From contig JAKAHF010000203.1 of assembly GCA_021815245.1 (NCBI GenBank), positions 1 through 5,426 on the forward strand: a stretch of DNA of 5,426 nt. Reading direction: 5' to 3'. The notes under the pieces were generated by a model that saw only the letters and a program-made list of their open reading frames with translations, ran no database searches and was not told where the DNA came from. Made by a program: the position numbers and the translations under genes. The stretch comes from Actinomycetes bacterium. GTDB taxonomy: Bacteria > Actinomycetota > Thermoleophilia > RBG-16-64-13. Every line of letters starts with the position of its first letter. Position 1 is the stretch's first letter. Below are positions 1-5,426 of this stretch, in pieces.

Positions 1-369
1 CGGGAACAGCGCGAACACACGCTCCAAACGCTTGGAGAGCGGGCTGCCCTGCTTGCGGCTCGAGTAGGCGCCGAGCTGCAGGTTCTCTTCGACACTCATG
101 GGACCGAAGAGCCGGCGACCCTCGGGCACCTGCACAAGGCGGCGCCGGACGATGGCCTCGACTCCCAGTCCGTCGATGCGGGTGCCGGCGAAGTCGATCG
201 AGCCCGCCGAGACACGCACCACCCCCGAGATGGCCTGCAGAAGCGTGCTCTTGCCCGCCCCATTGGCCCCGATGATGGTGACGATCTCGCCCTCAGCCAC
301 ACGCAGGTCGACGCCATGCAGCACCTCGACCCGCCCGTACCCGGCTCTGACTTGCTTCAGCTCCAGCAT
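1..369 (-). CDS. livF: LivF-type ATP-binding protein of branched-chain amino acid ABC transporter (partial, C-terminal half off left edge)
   Basis: This is the second nucleotide-binding subunit of a HAAT-family importer, which acts on the cytoplasmic face with LivG to drive uptake through LivH/LivM. The frame reads 123 codons without a stop from the ATG at 367-369 to base 1; LivF proteins are usually about 235-240 residues, so roughly half is present. Visible motifs are the A-loop tyrosine Y11 (AGYGRVEVL), Walker A GANGAGKST at residues 34-42, and the Q-loop Q80 followed by VPEGRRLFGPMSVEENL, which is a strong hallmark of LivF as opposed to LivG. The signature motif, Walker B and H-loop lie outside the window. 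The start follows the stop of the solute-binding gene after only 4 bp and has no convincing ribosome-binding site (a GGGAG lies too far upstream), so translation probably depends on coupling. The family assignment is secure; the substrate is not known. Confidence 0.95.
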   Translation of the reverse strand, partial: MLELKQVRAGYGRVEVLHGVDLRVAEGEIVTIIGANGAGKSTLLQAISGVVRVSAGSIDFAGTRIDGLGVEAIVRRRLVQVPEGRRLFGPMSVEENLQLGAYSSRKQGSPLSKRLERVFALFP

Positions 370-373
370 TGTC

Positions 374-1597
374 TTACTTGGCCAACTCCCAGGTGCCACC
401 GGTGATGCGCACCATGATCATGTCGTCGGCGGAAAGACCGTCGTGGTCGGTCGCCGAGTAGTTGAAGCTGCCGTCGGGCATGACGAAGCCCTGAGTGGCG
501 TTGAGCGCCGTCTGGATCGCCGCGGCGTCGGTGCTGCCGGCCTTGGTGATGGCGTTCACGAGCAGGCTCACGGCCTCGAAGGCGTACCCGGCGAACGGAT
601 TCGGCGACTCGCCGTTGTAGGCCGCCTTGTAGGCAGCGATGAAGTCGTCGGTGACCTGCTTGCGCGCCGCGTCGCTGATCGCGGTCGGCATGAGCAAGGC
701 GCCGGCCGGGAACACGACACCCTCTGCCGCGTCACCGGCGAGCTCGATGAACTTGCCGTTGGCGATGCCGTGGCTGCCCACATAGGGGATGTCCATGGCA
801 AGCTGCTTCATGTTCTTGGCGGCGATCGCCGGACCGGGGTTGGTTCCCCAGACGATGATGGCTTCCGGGCTCGCGCCCTTGATCTTGGTCAGCTGAGCCG
901 TGAGATCGGTCTCATCGGTCTTGTACGACTCACTCGCCACGACCTCCAGGCCGAATCCGGATGCCTGTGCGTCGATAGCGGCCTTGCCGTCGGCGCCGAA
1001 CGCGTTCTCGTCGTACAGGACGGCGATCTTCTTGGCGCCCAGCGTCTCGGCCGTGTACTTCAGCGCCAACGTGGCTACAACCGCGTTCTTTTGGGCGGTA
1101 CGCCACAGCCAATCGATCGGCGGATCGTCGGTGACTACGCTCGCAGCCACCATGGCCATCTGAGGCAGACCCTTCTGGGCCGTGATAGCCTTCACTGCGA
1201 CTGTCGAGGCCGAACCGGTGGCGGCGATCAGCGCCACGGCCTTGTCCTGGTCGATGAGCTTGTTGGCGGCGGTCACTGCCTCTTTGGCGTCGCTCTTGTC
1301 GTCTTCAACGACGATCTTCACCGGACGACCGAGCAGACCGCCGGAAGCGTTGAGGTTGGTCTCCATCATCTTGAGCACGTTGGCTTCCTGGATGCCCAGG
1401 GCGGCGTTCGGGCCGGTCGCCGACACGATGGCTCCCAAGACGATTGGGTCACCGGTCGGCGTTGCGATAGTCGTGTCGGTGCCACCGCTGGCTACCGTGG
1501 TAGTGGTAGTCTCTTCGCCGCACCCGGCCGAGAGACCGGCCGCAAGTGCGATCAACAGCAGGATCATCATCAGAATCGATACTTTCCGCAGGTTCAT
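374..1597 (-). CDS. Solute-binding lipoprotein of branched-chain amino acid-type ABC transporter (LivJ/LivK-like, Peripla_BP_6)
   Basis: This 407-residue protein captures the ligand outside the membrane and delivers it to LivH/LivM. The N-terminus is a lipoprotein signal peptide: MNLRKV, a hydrophobic stretch at about residues 7-22, then LSAGC with Cys26 as the predicted lipidated residue. A threonine/serine-rich linker (about 30-48, including five consecutive Thr) would tether the mature domain. From residue 52 the fold matches type I periplasmic binding proteins: IVLGAIVSATGP, then NASGGLLGRPV and VEDDKSD, an AATGSAST segment, and DWLWRTAQKN equivalent to the family's W-x-F/W-R-T region. 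The length is normal once the linker is counted. The ATG overlaps the TGA of livG by 4 bp (ATGA, 1594-1597) and AGGAG (1606-1610) sits 8 nt upstream. The lipobox is slightly atypical because Leu is at -4, a form often seen in high-GC Gram-positive lipoproteins. The ligand could be a branched-chain, aromatic or other amino acid, or an amide or aromatic acid; sequence reading alone does not decide. Confidence 0.93.
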   Translation of the reverse strand: MNLRKVSILMMILLLIALAAGLSAGCGEETTTTTVASGGTDTTIATPTGDPIVLGAIVSATGPNAALGIQEANVLKMMETNLNASGGLLGRPVKIVVEDDKSDAKEAVTAANKLIDQDKAVALIAATGSASTVAVKAITAQKGLPQMAMVAASVVTDDPPIDWLWRTAQKNAVVATLALKYTAETLGAKKIAVLYDENAFGADGKAAIDAQASGFGLEVVASESYKTDETDLTAQLTKIKGASPEAIIVWGTNPGPAIAAKNMKQLAMDIPYVGSHGIANGKFIELAGDAAEGVVFPAGALLMPTAISDAARKQVTDDFIAAYKAAYNGESPNPFAGYAFEAVSLLVNAITKAGSTDAAAIQTALNATQGFVMPDGSFNYSATDHDGLSADDMIMVRITGGTWELAK

Positions 1598-2361
1598 GAA
1601 GTGAGCTCCTCTCCGAGATATGCCTTTATGACTTCTTCGTTGTCCTGGATCATGAGTGGCGGTCCTTCGGCGATCTTCCTCCCGTAGTCCAGTACCACGA
1701 CCTCATCAGATATGTCCATGACGAAGGTCATGTCGTGCTCAACAAGGAGCACGGTCACACCTTCGTCCCTAATCTTCCGCACTGTGTCGCCAAGCCTTGC
1801 CGTCTCTTCATCGTTGAGGCCTGCCGCGGGCTCGTCGAGCAACAGCAGCTTCGGTTCCGCGGCCAGCGCCCTCGCCATCTCGAGCAGGTGCCGCTCTCCC
1901 ATGGGCAGGTTGCCGGCGGACTCGCCTGCCCTTGCGTCGAGGCCGACGCGGCGAAGGGCCTCGTGTGCGGCCTTGTAGGTCTCACGCTCCTCACGTCGAT
2001 GTCGAGGAAGCGTCAGCACCGCTGAGACCAATCCAGACTTCGTGCGCACGTAGCGTCCGACTGCCACGTTGTCGATCAGGCTCATATCCTCGAACACGAG
2101 GCTGTGCTGAAAGGTCCGGCCGAGGCCCATACGACAGATCCTGTGCGGCGCCCGGCCGGTGACGTCGGCGCCTGCGAAGAAGACCCTACCGCGTGTCGGC
2201 CTGTACGAGCCTGAGGCGAGATTGAAGAGTGTGGTCTTGCCCGCTCCGTTGGGCCCTATGAGGGCCTTGATCTGCCCCTGGTGCACCGCGAAGGTGACGT
2301 CGCGCAGCGCGTCGAGGCCACCGAAGCTCTTCGTCACGTTGTCGACCTGGAGGATGGGCAC
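1594..2361 (-). CDS. livG: LivG-type ATP-binding protein of branched-chain amino acid ABC transporter
   Basis: This complete 255-residue ATPase has the usual LivG length. Motifs in order are KSFGGLDAL near the A-loop (F13), Walker A GPNGAGKTT (36-44), Q-loop GRTFQ (Q85), signature region NLPMGERHLLEMARAL (151-166), Walker B LLLLDEP (172-178), D-loop AAGLN (179-183) and the H-loop VEHDM (H209). The C-terminus has the LivG-like run DYGRKIAEGPP followed by VIKAYLGEE. The signature reads LPMGE instead of the generic LSGGQ. A proline at the second position is common in LivG proteins; the glutamate at the Gln position is less usual. The start is a GTG (2359-2361) chosen because GGGGGAG (2369-2375) lies 7 nt upstream, overlapping the livM stop, and because the resulting N-terminus (MPILQVDNVTKSFGG) matches the family. 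It is separated from livM by 4 bp and overlaps the next gene by 4 bp. Confidence 0.95.
   Translation of the reverse strand: MPILQVDNVTKSFGGLDALRDVTFAVHQGQIKALIGPNGAGKTTLFNLASGSYRPTRGRVFFAGADVTGRAPHRICRMGLGRTFQHSLVFEDMSLIDNVAVGRYVRTKSGLVSAVLTLPRHRREERETYKAAHEALRRVGLDARAGESAGNLPMGERHLLEMARALAAEPKLLLLDEPAAGLNDEETARLGDTVRKIRDEGVTVLLVEHDMTFVMDISDEVVVLDYGRKIAEGPPLMIQDNEEVIKAYLGEELTS
1606..1612 (-). promoter_or_regulatory. Ribosome-binding site for the solute-binding lipoprotein
   Basis: The minus strand reads AGAGGAG inside the last codons of livG, with AGGAG 8 nt before the ATG at 1595-1597. It is the clearest Shine-Dalgarno sequence in the operon. Strong initiation here would fit the higher protein copy number that binding proteins usually need relative to permeases and ATPases. 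Confidence 0.65.
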
Positions 2362-2365
2362 TGCG

Positions 2366-3391
2366 TCACTCCCCCGCTTTCGAGGAGTCGGCGCTCCGCC
2401 CGCGGCGCGTCGGCCAATGATCGCGCACCAGCTTCCACACGCTCCGCTCCCCGCGGTGCCCGAAGATCATGATGACGACCAGCAAGACGCCGAAGACGAG
2501 GTTGGTCATGTCGTCGTCGACGCGCTTGAGGATCTCCGGCAGCACCACGATGACGATCGTCCCCCACAGAGCCCCCCACAGACTCCTCAGCCCGCCGATG
2601 ATGACGCCCGTGATCAGGATGATCGAGAAGGTGATGGTGTACTGCTCAGGACTGACGAAGTGCACGAAGTATGCGTCGAAACTGCCCGCGATGCTCGCGA
2701 ACACAGCGGCGATCATGAACACCTGCACCTTGCGGTACGAGGTGTCCACGCCCAGAGACTGCGCCGCCGGCTCAGACCGGTGAAGCGCCCGCAGCGACCG
2801 GCCCACGCGCGACCGCGAGAGATTGAGGAGGACTCTGAACATGATGAGGGCCACGCCCCAGACGACCAGGTGATAGGCCTTCGGCCCGCTCAGGTCGAGA
2901 CGTCCGACGGCCAACCCCGGGATACCGCTGATGCCGTCGGTGCCGTTGGTCAGGCCCTTCAACTGCACGAGGAGTATGTAGACGATCTCGTTCACGCCCA
3001 GGGTCGCCATGGCCAGGTAGTAGCCCTTGAGCCGAAGCGTGGGCATGCCGACAAGGCCGGCGATGGTCGCGGAGAGCATGGCGGCGAGAACCATTGCAGC
3101 CCAAGGATCGAGACCGGCTTTGGTCGTGAGTATCGCCGACCCGTAGGCCCCTATGCCTACGAAGGCCGACTGCCCCAGGGAGATCTGGCCCGCTTGGCCC
3201 ACCAGCAGGCTGAGACCGGCGGCCATCATGAATTTCGTACCCATGAACGCGAGCACCGACAGGTAGTAGCTGTCGCTGATATATGCCGGGATGGTCATGG
3301 CGATCACAGCGAAGACTATGAAGCCCACGTGACGTCTGACAAAGGCCATCAGAGCATTGGTGGTCGTTCCGGTAGGTGTGGTGCCCGTCAC
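2366..3391 (-). CDS. livM: LivM-type permease of branched-chain amino acid ABC transporter
   Basis: This 341-residue integral membrane protein forms the translocation channel together with LivH. It has a short polar, threonine-rich N-terminus (residues 2-12), then repeated hydrophobic segments. The diagnostic LivM block GQAGQISLGQSAFVGIGAYG falls at residues 65-84, followed by LRLKGYYLAMATLG (119-132) and the cytoplasmic coupling loop SEPAAQSLGVD (206-216), which should contact the ATPases. Near the C-terminus IGGLRSLWGALWGT matches the family. The tail after the last membrane segment is basic and polar. The GTG start at 3389-3391 overlaps the livH stop as GTGA, with AAGGTGGTG (3400-3408) upstream. 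The same frame stays open leftward on the protein to about 3925, but that part is antisense-type shadow of livH and not a real N-terminal extension. An internal ATG at codon 15 is a less likely alternative start. Confidence 0.94.
   Translation of the reverse strand: MTGTTPTGTTTNALMAFVRRHVGFIVFAVIAMTIPAYISDSYYLSVLAFMGTKFMMAAGLSLLVGQAGQISLGQSAFVGIGAYGSAILTTKAGLDPWAAMVLAAMLSATIAGLVGMPTLRLKGYYLAMATLGVNEIVYILLVQLKGLTNGTDGISGIPGLAVGRLDLSGPKAYHLVVWGVALIMFRVLLNLSRSRVGRSLRALHRSEPAAQSLGVDTSYRKVQVFMIAAVFASIAGSFDAYFVHFVSPEQYTITFSIILITGVIIGGLRSLWGALWGTIVIVVLPEILKRVDDDMTNLVFGVLLVVIMIFGHRGERSVWKLVRDHWPTRRGRSADSSKAGE
2369..2375 (-). promoter_or_regulatory. Ribosome-binding site deciding the GTG start of livG
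   Basis: The minus strand reads GGGGGAG, 7 nt before the GTG at 2359-2361. It partly precedes and abuts the livM TGA (2366-2368), so ribosomes ending livM can restart on livG. This supports the GTG over later in-frame starts. Confidence 0.6.
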
Positions 3392-4266
3392 TGCCGGTTC
3401 ACCACCTTGGCGCCGAGCAGGCCGGCCGGGCGCACGAAGAGAACGAGCAGCAGAATGATGAAGGCTATGGCGTCCTTGTATCCGGCAGAGACCACGCCCA
3501 CGCCGAGTGCTTCCACGATGCCGAGCAGAAATCCACCCGCGACCGCTCCCAGGGGATTGCCGAGCCCGCCGAGGGTAGCCGCCGCGAAGCCCTTGAGCCC
3601 GAGAAGCGACCCGGAGTGGTAGCCCATGAAGCTGATCGGCGTGATGACGACCCCCGCAGCCGCCGAGATCGCCCCGGTCAGAGCGAAGCTGAAGACGACG
3701 ACCCGGTTGTATGAAATGCCCTGCATGCGCGCCGCGACCGGGTCGATCGAGCAGGCACGCACGGCCCGTCCGAACAGGGTGCCGCGGTAGAAGATCTGCA
3801 GGGCGACCACGATGACCAACGTGAGCCCCAGTACCCATAGGGTCTGCGGGGCCAACGTGGCTCCACCGACCTTGATGGGAGTGTCGCCCGAGAACGTTGG
3901 CAGAGCCACAGCCTCCCTGCCCCACAGGAGCATGGCCGCAGTCTCGAACACGAACGACGCACCTACCGTAGCTATGATCTGAGCCAGCACCCCCGAGCGC
4001 AGGAGCGGCCGGATGGCCACCCGCTCGAAGCAGACCGACAGAACAGTGACCACCACTACGGCAACGACGAACGACGCCCAGAGCGGCAAACCGATGCTGT
4101 ACAGCCAGACCGCCACCATGCCGCCGAGCATGAGCATCTGGCCTTGCGAGAAGTTGATGATCGTGGTGGCGTTGAAGACCAAGGTGAAGCCGATGGCCGT
4201 CAACGCATAGATGGCCCCATTGGTGAGGCCACTGAAGATGTACTGCAGGAACTGGTCGAAGGTCAC
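3388..4266 (-). CDS. livH: LivH-type permease of branched-chain amino acid ABC transporter
   Basis: This 292-residue membrane permease, of normal LivH length, is the partner of LivM. It opens with the family pattern GLTNGAIYALTAIGFTLVF (13-31) and INFSQGQMLMLGG (37-49), equivalent to the classical NFAHGE/NFAQGE motif. The cytoplasmic coupling loop is FGRAVRACSIDPVAARMQGI (165-184), and GGLGNPLGAVAGG (233-245) is the conserved C-terminal glycine-rich segment before the final membrane span and the VRPAGLLG end typical of LivH. The start is a GTG at 4264-4266 with only a weak upstream GGTAAG (4272-4277). The neighbouring ACT gene ends 25 bp upstream. Together with the following permease it forms one heterodimeric channel. 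The permease type is certain from these motifs; the transported substrate cannot be read from it. Confidence 0.95.
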   Translation of the reverse strand: MTFDQFLQYIFSGLTNGAIYALTAIGFTLVFNATTIINFSQGQMLMLGGMVAVWLYSIGLPLWASFVVAVVVVTVLSVCFERVAIRPLLRSGVLAQIIATVGASFVFETAAMLLWGREAVALPTFSGDTPIKVGGATLAPQTLWVLGLTLVIVVALQIFYRGTLFGRAVRACSIDPVAARMQGISYNRVVVFSFALTGAISAAAGVVITPISFMGYHSGSLLGLKGFAAATLGGLGNPLGAVAGGFLLGIVEALGVGVVSAGYKDAIAFIILLLVLFVRPAGLLGAKVVNRQ

Positions 4267-4291
4267 GGCTGCTTACCGGGCGGCGCTTCCG

Positions 4292-4702
4292 CTAGTCCAG
4301 ATCGCCGGGCTGCAGCACGCGAAAGCCATGCCCGGCCAGCAGGCTCTCGAGTTTGTCCAATTGCTCGGTCTTGAGGATGAGCGAGTCACCTCTGCCCAGG
4401 TAGAAGTATTCGATATCCAGTCCCGAATCGGACACCGCCCGGGCGATGGAGGCAAGCGTGCCGGGCACGTTGGGCAGAAACGCGCCTACGACCAGGTGCT
4501 CCACGACCGCGTACCCGCCCGCCGCGAGCACGTCCTTCGCGCGGGTGACATCGTCGACGATGATGCGCATGACCCCATAGTCCGCGGTGTCGGCTATGGT
4601 GAAGTTGAGCACGTTCACACCGCCCTCGGCGATGGTGCTCAGCGTCTCCGCCAGATGGCCGGGTTGGTTCTCAACAAATACAGAGAGTTGAGTGATGCTC
4701 AT
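4292..4702 (-). CDS. Tandem ACT-domain protein, probable amino-acid-binding regulator
   Basis: This 136-residue soluble protein is made of two ACT-like domains and nothing else. Domain 1 (about 3-69) has the ligand-loop motif ENQPGHLAETLSTIAEGGVN, with N12, P14 and G15, and a central strand YGVMRIIVDD (42-51). Domain 2 (about 71-132) repeats the pattern as LPNVPGTLASIARAVSDSG (76-94), ending SLILKTEQLDKLESLLAGHGFRVL. ACT domains bind amino acids or related small ligands at domain interfaces and act allosterically. Stand-alone tandem-ACT proteins of this kind (COG4747-like) are known, and from memory several lie near aromatic-acid CoA ligase, indolepyruvate oxidoreductase or Liv transporter genes in anaerobes. 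It is the first gene of the operon, 25 bp before livH. The ATG start has only a weak GGGGG at 4-nt spacing (4707-4711). I infer a sensing role for the transported or metabolised amino acid; no DNA-binding or catalytic domain is visible. Confidence 0.85.
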   Translation of the reverse strand: MSITQLSVFVENQPGHLAETLSTIAEGGVNVLNFTIADTADYGVMRIIVDDVTRAKDVLAAGGYAVVEHLVVGAFLPNVPGTLASIARAVSDSGLDIEYFYLGRGDSLILKTEQLDKLESLLAGHGFRVLQPGDLD

Positions 4703-4742
4703 CGGGCCCCCGAAACCGTCGCGACCTGTCTCTGCGCCACAC

Positions 4743-4759
4743 CCGCCCCGCCAGGGCGG
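4743..4759. repeat. GC-rich inverted repeat in the divergent intergenic region
   Basis: CCGCCC at 4743-4748 is the exact reverse complement of GGGCGG at 4754-4759, separated by a 5-base loop. It sits in the 86-bp space between the start codons of the ACT gene and ade. It could be an operator half-site pair or a small hairpin in the 5' leader of the leftward operon. A six-base GC-only palindrome can arise by chance in DNA this GC-rich, so functional meaning is uncertain. Confidence 0.4.
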
Positions 4760-4773
4760 AGAGTAGAAACGAT

Positions 4774-4779
4774 ATTCTA
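4774..4779 (-). promoter_or_regulatory. Candidate -10 element for the leftward ACT-liv operon
   Basis: On the minus strand the bases read TAGAAT, matching the TATAAT consensus at five of six positions, in the only AT-rich patch of the intergenic region. It would place the transcript start around 4767, leaving a leader of about 65 nt before the ATG at 4702, with the inverted repeat just downstream of the start. No good -35 hexamer is visible at 16-18 bp spacing; TTCGCG is the nearest. On the plus strand the same patch reads TATTCT, but it lies only about 10 bp before the first ade ATG. A true ade promoter here would therefore imply a nearly leaderless transcript or use of the ATG at 4807. Confidence 0.3.
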
Positions 4780-4788
4780 GTACAGACG

Positions 4789-5426
4789 ATGCATGAGCGC
4801 GAACACATGAGAGACGAAAGGGAGAGTTGCCGCCGGGTTGCGCTCGGCCTCGATCCCCCCACGCTCTCTATCAGACGCGGGCGCGTCTTCTCGCCCTTCA
4901 CCGGCGAATTCTTCGCCGCCGACGTCGTTCTCTGCGGCAGCCTGATCGCCGGAGTGGGCGACTATCCCGGGCAGGCTCAGCACACCATCGATGCCCGAGG
5001 GGCCTTCGTGTTGCCGGGCTTTCTCGATGCGCACGTTCATCCCGAGACTTCGCTGGTGTCGCCTTCCCGTTTCGCTGAAGCCCTCGCCGTACACGGCATC
5101 ACGACCGCGATCTCTGAACCGCATGAGATCGTCAACGTCTTGGGACGGGCCGGCATGGACTTCTACCTCGAGGCTCACGCCGGCCTCCCGATCGATCTAC
5201 GCCTGACGATCCCCACCACGGTCCCCGCCTCTCCCTTCGAGCGCGCCAACGGGTACCTGACAGCGACCGACGTCGCCGAACTTCTGCGACGCGACGAGAT
5301 CGGCGGTCTCGGCGAGGCGATGAACTACCTCGGTCTGATCGCGGGCAGACCTTCGCCGGTGCTGCAGCAGGCCGGCCACGACTTCGTCATCGACGGTCAC
5401 GCCCCCGGCGTGGCCGGCCGCGACCT
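4789..5426 (+). CDS. ade: Adenine deaminase, N-terminal part (runs off right edge)
   Basis: Adenine deaminase hydrolyses adenine to hypoxanthine and ammonia in purine salvage; it is a metal-dependent cytoplasmic amidohydrolase. The frame is open for 212 codons from the ATG at 4789 to the window end, about 35-40% of a typical 550-600-residue enzyme. Seen in order: the small beta-domain strand LSIRRGRVFSPFTGEFF (26-42), IDARGAFVLPGFLDAHVHPE (67-86) with the metal-binding pair H82/H84, EPHEIVNVLG (110-119), IPTTVPASPFE (141-151, equivalent to the SCVPA segment), GGLGEAMNYLGLIAG (172-186) and DGHAPGVAGRD (202-212). This pattern matches bacterial Ade more closely than dihydroorotase or hydantoinase. 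The usual HIESS is HPETS here. An in-frame ATG at 4807 is an alternative start; neither ATG has a good ribosome-binding site. It is transcribed away from the transporter operon, so it need not share function with it. Confidence 0.9.
   Translation, partial: MHEREHMRDERESCRRVALGLDPPTLSIRRGRVFSPFTGEFFAADVVLCGSLIAGVGDYPGQAQHTIDARGAFVLPGFLDAHVHPETSLVSPSRFAEALAVHGITTAISEPHEIVNVLGRAGMDFYLEAHAGLPIDLRLTIPTTVPASPFERANGYLTATDVAELLRRDEIGGLGEAMNYLGLIAGRPSPVLQQAGHDFVIDGHAPGVAGRD

Noticed and set aside
1494..1510. Short ACT/ACC codon repeat encoding the threonine run of the lipoprotein linker
   Set aside because: It encodes a normal flexible linker next to the lipidated Cys. The repeat is too short to propose phase variation.
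1182..1604. A 140-codon plus-strand frame opposite the lipoprotein signal peptide region
   Set aside because: It has an Ala/Ser/Val-rich composition with no domain, and is explained by codon bias of the lipoprotein gene on the other strand.
98..1687. A 529-codon plus-strand open frame opposite livF, the lipoprotein gene and the livG end
   Set aside because: It lies antisense to genes with clear family motifs. Its translation is rich in Arg, Gly, Val and His with no recognisable domain, as expected for a shadow frame in GC-biased DNA.
2159..3622. A 487-codon plus-strand open frame opposite livG, livM and livH
   Set aside because: The translation is low-complexity, rich in His, Arg and Asp, and has no family motif. 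It crosses several convincing genes on the other strand.
3392..3925. Possible 178-residue N-terminal extension of LivM
   Set aside because: The frame is open, but this part overlaps livH entirely and reads as Arg/Gly/His-rich shadow. The GTG at 3391 with an upstream Shine-Dalgarno and GTGA overlap gives a normal LivM.
4827..5078. An 83-codon TTG-started plus-strand frame after a good Shine-Dalgarno-like sequence
   Set aside because: It is Arg-rich and lies inside ade in another frame, while the ade frame shows strong homology motifs across the same bases.
4777..5178. A 133-codon minus-strand frame opposite the start of ade
   Set aside because: It is antisense to conserved adenine deaminase motifs and shows no domain of its own.

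Overview
This window is an ordinary-looking, gene-dense piece of a GC-rich bacterial chromosome (roughly 60% G+C or slightly more by eye). It holds one leftward operon and the start of one divergent rightward gene. The solute-binding lipoprotein has a lipobox followed by a threonine-rich linker, and three genes start with GTG. This style is common in Actinomycetota, perhaps an uncultured or anaerobic lineage, but it also occurs in some Chloroflexota. The taxonomic guess is an inference with low confidence.

Minus strand, read right to left (4702 to 1): a small tandem-ACT-domain protein (4292-4702), then a nearly complete branched-chain-amino-acid-type (HAAT/Liv family) ABC importer. The importer consists of LivH-type permease (3388-4266), LivM-type permease (2366-3391), LivG-type ATPase (1594-2361), a Peripla_BP_6/LivJ-K-type solute-binding lipoprotein (374-1597) and a LivF-type ATPase cut by the left edge (1-369). 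Gaps are 25 bp or less, and two junctions are 4-bp start/stop overlaps (GTGA, ATGA), so this is almost certainly one translationally coupled transcription unit. The binding protein lies between the two ATPase genes instead of at one end of the cluster.

Plus strand: after an 86-bp divergent intergenic region (4703-4788), which holds a GC-rich inverted repeat and a plausible leftward -10 element, an open frame runs from 4789 off the right edge. It encodes the N-terminal 212 residues of an adenine deaminase (Ade, amidohydrolase superfamily). It has the DAHxH, PHEIVNV and DGHAPG motifs, but HPETS replaces the usual HIESS.

How the parts may work together: the lipoprotein captures a small amino-acid-like ligand outside the membrane, LivH/LivM form the channel and LivG/LivF power it. 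The ACT protein may sense an amino acid and tie uptake or downstream metabolism to its level. Adenine deaminase feeds purine salvage and shares only the intergenic region with the operon. I found no RNA gene, mobile element, CRISPR array or wholly unfamiliar system. The leads worth checking are the leading ACT gene, the binding-protein position, the Ade motif variant and the divergent control region.
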